A stretch of 23,010 bases of DNA, taken from assembly GCA_937895955.1 (NCBI GenBank), contig CALAZI010000030.1, positions 1 through 23,010 of the forward strand, written 5' to 3'. The position numbers were made by a program, and so were the translations under genes. The notes below the pieces were generated by a model. That model saw nothing but the letters and a program-made list of their open reading frames with translations, had not been told where the DNA came from and did not search any database. Source of the DNA: an uncultured Alphaproteobacteria bacterium (GTDB lineage: Bacteria > Pseudomonadota > Alphaproteobacteria > Caulobacterales > Parvularculaceae). This document shows, one piece after another, positions 8,111 through 16,092 of this stretch. Position 1 is the first letter of the stretch. Every line of letters begins with the position of its first letter.

Positions 8111-9757
8111 TTAATGCCGCATTTTTTTGCCGCGTGCGCGATCGCGCAGGATAAATTTCCACGGCGAACTCATTTCTCCGACTTCGACCTCGATGAGGCT
8201 TGGTCCGTTCTCCTTCAGCGCTCGCCCGAGCGCGCTTCGAAGGGCCTGCGGAGAATTCGCTTTATAGCCGGCGACGCCGAATGTCTCAGCCATTTCCGCA
8301 AATCTCGGATTCTTCAGTTCCGATCCGATATAGCGGCCGTCATACCATTCTTCCTGATGACGCCTGACATTGCCGAACTTGCCGTTGTTGAAGACGATCA
8401 CCGGCAGATTGATCCCATATTGCGCGGCCGTGGCAAGCTCCTGCACCTGGAACATGAACCCGCCGTCGCCGGCGATCGCAACAACCGCCTTGTCAGGATT
8501 GGCGACCTTGACGCCCAGCGCCGTCGCATAGCCGTAGCCGAGCGTTCCCTGATAACCGCAGGTAATAAGCGAACGCGGGCGGTAAACCGGAAAGGCGATC
8601 CAGGATGCGAATCCGACTTGCGTAATTTCGTCGACGAGAATTCCGTTTTCCGGCAACTCCGCGCGTATGGCGTCCAGATAGGCCTTCTGTTCCGGAATTT
8701 CCGCGAGAGCGGCGGCGGCGCGCGCCTTGACGGCGGCGATCTCGTCCGTCCGCGCGGCGCGCTTGCCGATCACTCGCGCGCATTCATCCGCCAAGGCGGA
8801 AGCGACGTTTTTCGCATCGCCGCAAATGCCGATATCAGCCTTAACGATCCGGTTGATCTCGGTCGGGTCCCAGTCAATGCGGATCAGCGTCATCTCGTCA
8901 TCGACGCCCCACTCCTGCAAATAAGGCTGAAGCCGCGACCCTATTCCGATGACAAGATCAGCGGTCTTCCAGAGATCATAGCCGGCGATGAAATTGCAGC
9001 CGAGCGGATGCTCATCGCTGACCACGCCGCGCCCATTGCGGAATGACACGACCGGCGCCTGAATCAATTCTGCAAGCCGCCTGACTTCTTCGCTCGCATG
9101 TTGCGCGCCGCCGCCGACGACGATCAACGGCGCTTTCGACGCGGCGACGGCCTTAGCGGCGGCCGCAACAAGGTCCTGATCGAAGATTGAGGCCGCATCG
9201 CTTGAAAAAGCCGACGGCGTCGCGTCAGACGCGCGCATCGCCATGATGTCCGGCGGCATTTCGATCGCGACGGGCCGCGGCCTGCCGATCGTCATTTCCC
9301 TGAATGCGTCATTGACGACGCTATTGACTTGCGATGGGTGATCGATGCGCGCCGCCCATTTCGTCAGGGAACGAAGCGTCGCGAGCTGATCCGGCAATTC
9401 ATGCAGCTCGCCGACGCCGCGACCGATCGCATGAGAAGGTATCTGCCCAGTGACGCAGAGAACCGGCGCGCTGTTGGCGTAGGCGGAACATATCGCCGCC
9501 GTGGTGTTGAGCACGCCAGGCCCCGGGACGACAGTGTAAACGCCGACCTTTCCGGTCGATTTGGCGTAGCCGAACGCCATATAGGCGGCGCCTTGCTCAT
9601 GTCGCGAGCCGACATAGGAAACGCCGTTTCCGGCGCGGTGCATCGCATCGAAGAAATCGTTCAGCTGACCTCCCGGCAAGCCGAAAATCGTGTCGACCCC
9701 ATTCGCCCGGATGGCGCAGAGCAGCGCATCGGCGCCCTTCATTGCAAGACCGCTCAT
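8111..9757 (-). CDS. Thiamine pyrophosphate-dependent 2-oxoacid decarboxylase/acetolactate synthase-like enzyme
   Basis: A 548-residue TPP enzyme with the standard three-domain layout: N-terminal PYR domain with the cofactor-activating glutamate E54 (SRHEQGAAYMAFGYA), a central domain (about 195-330, starting LIVVGGGAQ at 211), and the C-terminal PP domain with GDGGF (430-434) and NN (457-458) of the Mg-TPP motif. The family includes acetolactate synthases, benzoylformate decarboxylases and 2-ketoarginine decarboxylases. No small regulatory (IlvH/N) subunit is adjacent, and the aminotransferase and aldehyde dehydrogenase neighbours favour a non-oxidative 2-oxoacid decarboxylase. The start at 9757 is preferred over 9793 because GAGGAAGGG lies directly upstream. 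It is the first gene of the three-gene operon. Confidence 0.85.
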   Translation of the reverse strand: MSGLAMKGADALLCAIRANGVDTIFGLPGGQLNDFFDAMHRAGNGVSYVGSRHEQGAAYMAFGYAKSTGKVGVYTVVPGPGVLNTTAAICSAYANSAPVLCVTGQIPSHAIGRGVGELHELPDQLATLRSLTKWAARIDHPSQVNSVVNDAFREMTIGRPRPVAIEMPPDIMAMRASDATPSAFSSDAASIFDQDLVAAAAKAVAASKAPLIVVGGGAQHASEEVRRLAELIQAPVVSFRNGRGVVSDEHPLGCNFIAGYDLWKTADLVIGIGSRLQPYLQEWGVDDEMTLIRIDWDPTEINRIVKADIGICGDAKNVASALADECARVIGKRAARTDEIAAVKARAAAALAEIPEQKAYLDAIRAELPENGILVDEITQVGFASWIAFPVYRPRSLITCGYQGTLGYGYATALGVKVANPDKAVVAIAGDGGFMFQVQELATAAQYGINLPVIVFNNGKFGNVRRHQEEWYDGRYIGSELKNPRFAEMAETFGVAGYKANSPQALRSALGRALKENGPSLIEVEVGEMSSPWKFILRDRARGKKMRH

Positions 9758-9903
9758 GCGCCCTTCCTCAGCGAAAGCGCGCTCGAAAAGCATTGTGAAG
9801 CCGTTGCAGCGCTTTTCAGTCCTACAATTGTCAAATCCCGACTCCTTGACGACAACGAGTTCATTTCAATCGACAAAGTCTGCAATATGCCGCCGCCCTT
9901 CAA

Positions 9904-9919
9904 CATAATAATTTTTATG
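9904..9919. promoter_or_regulatory. AT-rich near-palindrome upstream of the TPP-enzyme operon
   Basis: The 300-bp gap between the TPP-enzyme start (9757) and the TonB receptor end (10058) contains a 16-bp near-palindrome, CATAATAATTTTTATG, in an otherwise GC-rich region. Its outer CATAA/TTATG arms pair perfectly. It lies about 150 bp upstream of the operon start and may be a regulator site or part of the promoter. Just beyond it, 9922-9953 carries a weak match to the site A motif (GCAATT, CTTCATC and a CATAGG element). No convincing -35/-10 pair was identified elsewhere in this gap. Confidence 0.3.
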
Positions 9920-9975
9920 GGCGCAATTATTCGACTTCATCTTCATAGGCTTAATCGAAACTTCACGAGAGAATC

Positions 9976-10003
9976 GGAACGCCTGCCTCGCGGCAGGCGT
10001 TCC
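9976..10003 (-). terminator. Strong hairpin downstream of the TonB receptor
   Basis: A perfect 12-bp stem (GGAACGCCTGCC at 9976-9987, GGCAGGCGTTCC at 9992-10003) closes a TCGC tetraloop 54 bp after the receptor stop codon. On the minus strand the stem is followed by GATTCTCTCG, which is T-containing but not a true U-tract. It probably ends receptor transcription before the TPP-enzyme promoter region, or stabilises the 3' end of the mRNA. Confidence 0.7.
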
Positions 10004-10057
10004 AGAGTGATGCCGGCGCTCCAGGGAGAGGCAGAGCCGGCAACGTCAAGAGCCTTT

Positions 10058-12385
10058 CTACAAGCTGCCGGTCGAGACCTTCAGGCGAATCCCGAACCTT
10101 CTCGGATTGGGGCGCACGCGCATGCCGGCGAGGCCGAAGTTTTCGCTCGTAGAGGTGTAATAATCCTCCTGGAAGAGATTCTCGATGTAGCCGGACAGGG
10201 AGATGTTTTCCGTGCTGACGCCCATCCGGATATTGACGACGCCGAATGACGGCGCCCTGTACGGAAATTGCGGTAAGCCCAAAAGCGATTGCGCCACCGC
10301 TTCCAGATCCGATCTTGATGACGACCGTCCGAACGCCTCGGCGCGGAAGAAGCCGTTGAGATTTCCGGCGATCGCCTGGTCATATTGCGCAGCGATGTTC
10401 CAGGTCGTTTTCGGCGTCCTCGGCAAAGTCTGGCCCGTGAGGTCCACCTGATTGCCGCCCGCTAGAATCGCGACCGGGAAATCGTCAAACTCGCTGTCGA
10501 GATAGCCGTAGCCGCCCGAAACGACAAAGCCGTCGGCGAGCATCGCCTGCGCATCGACTTCAAATCCGATGTTGCGCGCGCCCTGGGCGTTTTGGGTCAA
10601 CTCCACCGCCGAGCTGATGTCCCCGGGAATTGCAAGGAAGTTCGTCTGGATCTGCAGGTCCTTCCAATCGATATAGAAAGCGGCGGCGTTGATCAGCAGA
10701 CGATTGTCATAGGCGGCGATCTTCACGCCGACTTCATAATTCCATAGTTTTTCCGGCGAGAAGGGCTGAACGCCGGCCGTCGCGCCGCTCTGAATGAAAT
10801 CAAGCCCGCCGGACTTGAAGCCCTTCGACACTGTCGCATAGGTCGAGACATTATCGTCCCAATGATAGGTCAGCGCGACGCGCGGCGAAAAATCGTTGAA
10901 GGTGTCGGATCCTGACGCATCGGGGACCACTCCTTCAAATGCGACGGTGTCGAAAAAGACGTTCGACACCTTATCGTGCGTATAGCGGCCGCCCGCAGTG
11001 AGATCGACGCGCTCGTTCAGGCGATACGTGCCGTCGAAGAAGATGGCGAAACTCTTCGTCTCGAAAGCGCGGTTGTTTTCATTGATCCTGAAGCCGGCGG
11101 GAATCGGCGGAAGAAGGCCGGTCATCATGCCGGTGTTGGGGTGAAGGATCGAACCCACGGCGCCGGAACGGATCGAATTGAACTGATCGATCTGGTCATT
11201 CGCGTAGATGGCGCCAAGCGTCCAATCAAGCTTGCGTTCGCCGGTCGACTGAATGCGCAGTTCCTGGCTGAAGCTTTCGCCGTCATAGTGGTTTTCGCGA
11301 ACGAGCGTGTCCGAGAAAATGCCGTCGAGATCGGCGAACCGGTCGCTTGAGCTGTCGACATAGCCCGTGATCGAGCGGATCATGAATCCGTCAAAATCAA
11401 ACTGCACCCGGCCGTTCAGGACCAGGAATTCCTTGAGGTTCTCTTCCTGGGCGTCTTTGTCCGTCCAGCGCTGATTCGCCGGAAAGAGGCCCACAGTGTT
11501 GATCGGCACAAAGGTCGAACCGAAGATGCTTTGCGTGTCGAGGTCGAGTACGCCGGTTGCGACCGTCGGATCGAGACCTTCGTTTTCATCCGTGTAATTG
11601 GCGGAAAAGTCGACGGTGACGGTGTCGCTCGGCGTGAAGCGGAGCGCGCCGCGAAGATTGAGAAATTCCGAATCGCTTCCCGGCGTGCCGTTCGGATTGG
11701 CGTTCTTGATGATGCCGTCGCTTTCCTCATAGCTGGCGACCAAGCGCGCGGCTAAATTTTCTCCCATGGGGACATTGACGACGCCGTTCAATCCCCAGGT
11801 GTCGAAGCTGCCGTAGAGCCCTTCCAGCGAAGCGTAGTATCCGTCCGTCGACGGCTTCCTCGTCGTCAGGTTGAGCGCGCCGCCCGATGAGTTGCGGCCG
11901 AAATAGGTGCCTTGAGGTCCACGGAGGACTTCAATGCGCTCCATGTCCTGAAGCTGCGGATTGATGACGCCGTTAGCGACCGAGCCGACGCTCAATTCGT
12001 CTATGTAGTAGCCGATGGAGTTTGCAACCGTCACTTCGCCAAGGTCGACGTCGCCGACGCCGCGAATGGAGATGTTTACGCCGCGCGAACCGGTTTCTCC
12101 GTCCTGGGTGAAAGTGACGTTGGGCGTGAGGGCGAGATAGTCAGCCGCTTCGGAAATCGACTGCTGATCAATCGCATCGCCGCTAAAGGATCGGATGCTG
12201 ATCGGCACGTCTTGCGCGCTCTGCTCGCGTCGCTGGGCCGAAACGATGATTTCGTCGAACCCGCCGGTTGAAGCCCCCTCCTCCTGCGCGAACGACGTTT
12301 GCGGCGCGACGAGCGCAAGAGCGCCAATCGAAACGGCCCCGAGCAACGCATGACGCGATAACGAAAACCCGTAGTTTCTTTTCAT
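10058..12385 (-). CDS. TonB-dependent outer-membrane receptor
   Basis: A 775-residue outer-membrane receptor that imports a ligand using TonB-ExbB-ExbD energy. It begins with a Sec signal peptide (about residues 1-33, ending SFAQ). A TonB-box-like DEIIVSAQRR follows, then the plug domain (QDVPISIRSF, and IEVLRGPQGTYFGRNSSGGALN in which the GPQGT..GRN..GG pattern is diagnostic), and a long 22-strand-type barrel. The last residues are LKVSTGSL rather than a terminal Phe, with the usual aromatic/arginine strand (RRFGIRLKVS) just inside. A strong GGGAGGGA ribosome binding site precedes the ATG. It is monocistronic, ended by a hairpin, and divergent from a short-chain dehydrogenase. The ligand is unknown; receptors of this alphaproteobacterial type include siderophore, carbohydrate and aromatic-compound transporters. 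Confidence 0.95.
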   Translation of the reverse strand: MKRNYGFSLSRHALLGAVSIGALALVAPQTSFAQEEGASTGGFDEIIVSAQRREQSAQDVPISIRSFSGDAIDQQSISEAADYLALTPNVTFTQDGETGSRGVNISIRGVGDVDLGEVTVANSIGYYIDELSVGSVANGVINPQLQDMERIEVLRGPQGTYFGRNSSGGALNLTTRKPSTDGYYASLEGLYGSFDTWGLNGVVNVPMGENLAARLVASYEESDGIIKNANPNGTPGSDSEFLNLRGALRFTPSDTVTVDFSANYTDENEGLDPTVATGVLDLDTQSIFGSTFVPINTVGLFPANQRWTDKDAQEENLKEFLVLNGRVQFDFDGFMIRSITGYVDSSSDRFADLDGIFSDTLVRENHYDGESFSQELRIQSTGERKLDWTLGAIYANDQIDQFNSIRSGAVGSILHPNTGMMTGLLPPIPAGFRINENNRAFETKSFAIFFDGTYRLNERVDLTAGGRYTHDKVSNVFFDTVAFEGVVPDASGSDTFNDFSPRVALTYHWDDNVSTYATVSKGFKSGGLDFIQSGATAGVQPFSPEKLWNYEVGVKIAAYDNRLLINAAAFYIDWKDLQIQTNFLAIPGDISSAVELTQNAQGARNIGFEVDAQAMLADGFVVSGGYGYLDSEFDDFPVAILAGGNQVDLTGQTLPRTPKTTWNIAAQYDQAIAGNLNGFFRAEAFGRSSSRSDLEAVAQSLLGLPQFPYRAPSFGVVNIRMGVSTENISLSGYIENLFQEDYYTSTSENFGLAGMRVRPNPRRFGIRLKVSTGSL

Positions 12386-12508
12386 GTTGCAGTTCCCTCC
12401 CAGGTAAATGTTTGGTCGCCCAAAAAGCGCATCGGCGCCGGAGCAGCCCGCTCTGCGCCATGTGAGAAAAAGCTATCGACGGTGCGCCAAGACGCTCAAA
12501 TCATTGTT

Positions 12509-12537
12509 TTTCATCCGAACCATAATCCGTTCTAATG
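12509..12537. promoter_or_regulatory. Site A-like motif between the TonB receptor and the short-chain dehydrogenase (site D)
   Basis: The divergent promoter region (12386-12592) contains TTTCATCCGAACC...CTAATG. Site A before the LysR gene reads TTTCATCGAACC...CTAATG over the same 29-bp length. With two one-base shifts the two sites match at about 24 of 29 positions. It lacks the CAATTGATAG half of the motif, so it may be a weaker or partial site, or simply a shared promoter element. It lies 55 bp upstream of the preferred dehydrogenase start. Confidence 0.35.
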
Positions 12538-12592
12538 AGACTGGTTTTGACGGCTCGATTACGCATTCGGGATGAAAAAGGACCGCCGGACA

Positions 12593-13456
12593 ATGACAGC
12601 CGAAAATCCGAGCCTTCGAATTCTCGTGACGGGCGGCAGCGCGGGATTGGGCGCTGCGATCGCCGGCGCCGCAGCCGCACGCGGGCACCGCGTCCTGGCG
12701 GGCGGACGCCGCTTTGCTGCGCCGCAACAAAGCCTGAAGAGCCCCAATTTGTTCGAAATGACGCTCGATGTGAGCGACCAGGCGTCCTGCAGCGGAACGA
12801 TTCATCAAATGACGCGCCTTTTTGGCGGCGTCGATGTCGTCGTCGCGAATGCGGGCGTCGCCTGCGCCGGGCCATTTGAAGAAATTTCGATAGATGAGTT
12901 TGAACGGGTGATGGAGGTGAATTTTTTCGGCGCGGTGCGAATCGCAAAAGCCGCGCTGCCGACAATGCGCGAGGCGCGCAGCGGCCTAATCATGGCGGTG
13001 TCATCGCTTTCCGGGCTGATCGGCCTGCCGGGCGACAGCGCCTATGCGGCGAGCAAGCACGCTCTTGAGGGGGCCTTTGAATCGCTTTCCGCGGAGGTGG
13101 CGCGATTCGGCATTCGCGTTGCGCTCATCGAGCCCGGCGGCGTCGCCACGGAATTGATGGGAAGCGCGCGTCACCCTTCCCGCAAGGCGGACAGTCCTTA
13201 CGGCGCGTTCAACAACGCCATTCGCAACCGCTCATCCGCCGCGACCGGCGCCGATCCTTCGGACATTGCCGAAGAGATCGTTTCAATAATCGAGTCGCGC
13301 GACGGCGCTTTGCGTCATCCGGTCGGCGATCAGGCGCGCAGCGTCGTCAGGTCGCTATCAGAGTTGACAGGCGAAGCGCGCGCCGCCTTCGCGCGGAAGG
13401 CCGCCGGAATGGAATGGTGGCTAAATCCGGAGGAAACGCGACGGCCGGCTGATTAG
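12593..13456 (+). CDS. Short-chain dehydrogenase/reductase (SDR family)
   Basis: A 287-residue classical SDR, a cytoplasmic NAD(P)-dependent alcohol/ketone oxidoreductase. Seen in order: the cofactor glycine motif TGGSAGLG near the N-terminus, NAG in VVVANAGV, the catalytic serine in AVSSLSG, and YAASK as the Tyr-x-x-x-Lys pair, followed by IEPGGVATEL typical of the family. The start at 12593 has AAAAAGGA upstream; an alternative ATG at 12572 adds seven residues (MKKDRRT) but has a poor ribosome binding site. It is divergent from the TonB receptor and its stop codon overlaps the DUF819 stop by 4 bp (TTAG). The substrate is not apparent. A sugar-acid reductase role is conceivable from the manD context but the sequence does not require it. 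Confidence 0.88.
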   Translation: MTAENPSLRILVTGGSAGLGAAIAGAAAARGHRVLAGGRRFAAPQQSLKSPNLFEMTLDVSDQASCSGTIHQMTRLFGGVDVVVANAGVACAGPFEEISIDEFERVMEVNFFGAVRIAKAALPTMREARSGLIMAVSSLSGLIGLPGDSAYAASKHALEGAFESLSAEVARFGIRVALIEPGGVATELMGSARHPSRKADSPYGAFNNAIRNRSSAATGADPSDIAEEIVSIIESRDGALRHPVGDQARSVVRSLSELTGEARAAFARKAAGMEWWLNPEETRRPAD

Positions 13457-14610
13457 AGCCCGCCGAGCAAACCGGCGACGCCGACGCCGATGAACGTCGC
13501 AACGACATAACCAAGTATGCCGCACATGACGCCGGGCGTAACTAGGTTTTTCCAGCCGTGCGCGGACGCGACCGCCGCCGCGGGCGCGGCGCCGACAAAC
13601 GCCGACGCGGCGCCGATCACGGCGTATGCGAGGTCGATCTTCAGCGCTTTAGCGCCGACGATGACAAAAACGATAAAGCTGGCGAGAATGACAAGCCCGT
13701 AAACCAACAGGATCGGCGCCGATTCGATGAATGCGACAGCATCCGAACTGGCGCCGATTGAGGCGAAAAACAGATACATCGCATAGACGCCGAGCTCGAA
13801 ATCGCCTTCAAGCTTTTTGAGCCTGCGCGGAAAAAGATTAGCCGCCAGGATCGCGAGCAGCGTGACGATCATGATCGAATAGCGATCGATTTTCAGGGCC
13901 GCGGCGATTGCGGCTGACGCCGCGCATATCAAAAAGCTGGCGGCGATGGCGCCCGCGACATGCGGCAATCGAAACACCGTCCCCGCGGCGTCTGCGGCGC
14001 CGTCGACAAGCCCCTTCTCGGTTTCGTCAATCACCCGCGAAGGAACCAACCGTCGAATGAACGGCAATGACGGCAACGCAAGCAGAATCATCAGACCGGC
14101 GATGCTCACTCCCGCCGAAGCGCTGATCGCTATGGCGAATTGCTCCGGCGTCAATTCGACCGCTTTTGCGACTGCAACAAAATTGACGGAGCCGCCGATC
14201 CATCCGGCTGAATACACGCCCGCCACTTTCGGTCCGATCTCGCCAAGATCAAGAATGAAATAGCCGAGAAAGGCTCCGAGCAAGACGCCGATGCTGGCGA
14301 TCGCGAACGCCAGCATGACCGGGCCGCCGTCGCGGATCACCCGCGCGAGGTCGGCCTTGAACAGCAGAAGCGGTATCGACAAGGGAACGAAATAGGCGCC
14401 GATGAAGTCGTAGACCGGCGATTTCAGCGGAATGAGGTGGAAGTTGGCAAGCGCCGTGCCGATGATGATCACCCAGACGACGCCCGACGTGCGCTTGCCG
14501 AGCCAGGTGCCGTCCAGCCAGACGCCAAGCCATGCAAGACCCGTCATCACCGCCGAGAGCGCGAAAACGTCATCAGGTCCGATAAGCGGCGAAGCGGCGT
14601 CAAATGTCAT
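13453..14610 (-). CDS. DUF819-family integral membrane protein, candidate transporter
   Basis: A 385-residue hydrophobic protein with roughly ten to twelve membrane segments. It has the DUF819 hallmarks: GTALANFHLIPLKSPVYDF, then VPLSIPLLLFKADL, and a GWIGGSVNFVAVAKAV segment. The family is poorly characterised and is generally thought to contain transporters. The start at 14610 is preferred over 14646 because it avoids overlapping manD and has AAGGA just upstream; it lies 23 bp after the manD stop. Co-transcription with D-mannonate dehydratase suggests transport of mannonate or a related sugar acid, an inference worth testing. Its stop overlaps the convergent SDR stop. Confidence 0.8.
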   Translation of the reverse strand: MTFDAASPLIGPDDVFALSAVMTGLAWLGVWLDGTWLGKRTSGVVWVIIIGTALANFHLIPLKSPVYDFIGAYFVPLSIPLLLFKADLARVIRDGGPVMLAFAIASIGVLLGAFLGYFILDLGEIGPKVAGVYSAGWIGGSVNFVAVAKAVELTPEQFAIAISASAGVSIAGLMILLALPSLPFIRRLVPSRVIDETEKGLVDGAADAAGTVFRLPHVAGAIAASFLICAASAAIAAALKIDRYSIMIVTLLAILAANLFPRRLKKLEGDFELGVYAMYLFFASIGASSDAVAFIESAPILLVYGLVILASFIVFVIVGAKALKIDLAYAVIGAASAFVGAAPAAAVASAHGWKNLVTPGVMCGILGYVVATFIGVGVAGLLGGL

Positions 14611-14633
14611 GGCCAGTCCTTGCTCCGGCGACG

Positions 14634-15842
14634 TCACCAGTTCCACATGGAGCCGTCCTGCAGGCGGTTCACCGGCAGGAAAGCTCTCGAATAAGGGAAT
14701 TTCGCCGCGAGTTTTTCGTCGATGTCGACGCCATGCCCCGGCGTTTCTCCCGGATGCAGAAACCCGTTTCTGAATTCATAGGCGTGCGGAAAGACCTCGT
14801 CGGTTTCCTTCGTGTGCCGCATGTATTCCTGAACGCCGAAATTCGGAATGGCGACGCCGAGATGAAGCGAAGCGCCCATGCAGATCGGCGACAGATCGGT
14901 CGCGCCGTGACAGCCGCTTCGCACGTTGTAAAGGCTGGCGAAATCAAAGATGCGTCGCAAATGCGTGATGCCGCCCGCATGCACGACGGTCGTGCGAATA
15001 TAGTCGATCAGCTGCTCGGTTATCAGCGTCTGGCAATCGAATATCGTGTTGAACACCTCTCCTACGGCGAGCGGCGTAGTCGTGTGGCGCCGAATAAGAC
15101 GGAAATTCTCTTGGTTTTCCGCAGGGGTCGCATCTTCCATCCAGAAAAGCCGATAAGACTCGAAAGATTTTCCGAGCCGGGCGGCCTCTATAGGCGTCAG
15201 TCGATGATGAACGTCATGCAGGAAATGCGGATCAAACCCGAAACGCTCCCGCAGCTTTTCGAATAATCGCGGCGCGTGATCGAGATATTTCGTCGTCGAC
15301 CAGACATTTTCGCTCGGCAGATTTGCGTCCGCCGGCTCATAATACATCTTGTCCTTGGAAACGCCGTATGTTGACGACAGCCCGGGAACGCCTGACTGGG
15401 CGCGTATCGCCTTATAGCCGAGCTCCACATATTTAGCGACTTCGTCCGAGGTTTCCTCGATATCGCGGCCGTTCGCATGGCCGTACGCCATGACGCCGTC
15501 GCGACTCTTTCCGCCGAGCAATTGGTAGAGCGGAAGTCCGGCGATCTTAGCCTTGATGTCCCAAAGCGCCGTATCGACGGCGGCGATCGCAGTCATTGTG
15601 ACGGGCCCGCGACGCCAATAGGCGCCGCGATAGAAATATTGCCAGATGTCTTCAATCTGATGCGGATCGCGGCCAATCAGACAAGGCGCAATATAGTCCT
15701 GAAGATAAGAAGCGACGGCGAGCTCGCGACCGTTCAATGTGGCGTCGCCGACGCCGTAAACGCCCTCATCCGTGGTGATCTTGAGCGTGACGAAGTTCCG
15801 GCCGGGACAGGTGACGATGACCCTTGCCTCTGCGATCTTCAT
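14634..15842 (-). CDS. manD: D-mannonate dehydratase (enolase superfamily)
   Basis: A 402-residue enzyme that dehydrates D-mannonate to 2-keto-3-deoxy-D-gluconate with Mg2+. It looks full length and closely follows the characterised Novosphingobium ManD as I recall it, including the opening VTCPGRNFVTLKI and the closing DG-MWNW. Catalytic positions match: R147 and Y159 in the flexible loop, metal ligands D210, E236 (WMEDATPAEN) and E262 (AVGEVFNT), H212 as acid, H312 in GCHGATDLSP, and E339. The physiological-activity signature (long loop about 150-180, ETPGHGVDIDE near the C-terminus) is retained. It is the first gene of an operon with a DUF819 membrane protein and is divergent from an AraC regulator. 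The upstream region carries site B. Its product is the substrate of the kdgK gene in this window. Confidence 0.95.
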   Translation of the reverse strand: MKIAEARVIVTCPGRNFVTLKITTDEGVYGVGDATLNGRELAVASYLQDYIAPCLIGRDPHQIEDIWQYFYRGAYWRRGPVTMTAIAAVDTALWDIKAKIAGLPLYQLLGGKSRDGVMAYGHANGRDIEETSDEVAKYVELGYKAIRAQSGVPGLSSTYGVSKDKMYYEPADANLPSENVWSTTKYLDHAPRLFEKLRERFGFDPHFLHDVHHRLTPIEAARLGKSFESYRLFWMEDATPAENQENFRLIRRHTTTPLAVGEVFNTIFDCQTLITEQLIDYIRTTVVHAGGITHLRRIFDFASLYNVRSGCHGATDLSPICMGASLHLGVAIPNFGVQEYMRHTKETDEVFPHAYEFRNGFLHPGETPGHGVDIDEKLAAKFPYSRAFLPVNRLQDGSMWNW

Positions 15843-15899
15843 TCGTGTCCGTTCCCGTTAGGCGTCAAAGCGGACATTTACGCCGCGTTTTGACGGCGA

Positions 15900-15944
15900 G
15901 GCAATTGATAGGGACTTATGCGACCTATTAGCGATGATGATAGG
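15900..15944. promoter_or_regulatory. Putative operator before manD (site B), three 16-bp-spaced half-sites
   Basis: The 250-bp manD-AraC divergent region contains GGCAATTGATAG (15900-15911) followed by ACCTAT (15923-15928), the same two elements at the same spacing as site A. It also shows ATAGG (15908-15912), CCTAT (15924-15928) and ATAGG (15940-15944): three alternating half-sites, each starting exactly 16 bp after the last. This resembles cooperative binding of a dimeric or tetrameric regulator. It lies 58-102 bp upstream of the manD start. Confidence 0.5.
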
Positions 15945-15948
15945 ACCT

Positions 15949-15964
15949 AGGGTTTCTCAACCCT
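15949..15964. promoter_or_regulatory. Small hairpin beside site B
   Basis: AGGGTT (15949-15954) and AACCCT (15959-15964) form a perfect 6-bp stem with a TCTC loop, directly next to the half-site array. It could be a second operator palindrome or a leader hairpin in the AraC-gene transcript. It may also be chance; nothing else supports a function. Confidence 0.2.
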
Positions 15965-16092
15965 GGAAATTTCGGCGGCGGCGAAAACGAGCGATGCGCC
16001 CGGCCGCCCATGAAATAAGGGCTCGATTCTTTCAACGCCGCATGGTCTTAATCGATTTTTCGGCGATCAGCCGGCTGCGGCGCTGATTTCGG

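Noticed and set aside
8027..9046. 339-aa plus-strand open frame opposite the TPP enzyme
   Set aside because: The minus strand carries intact TPP-binding and catalytic motifs; this frame has low-complexity, Arg-rich composition only.
9829..9834. TTGACA -35 box for the TPP-enzyme operon
   Set aside because: No acceptable -10 hexamer occurs 16-18 bp downstream on the minus strand.
9329..10249. 306-aa plus-strand frame bridging the TPP enzyme, intergenic gap and TonB receptor end
   Set aside because: It runs through two real genes and a terminator hairpin, with no ribosome binding site or domain.
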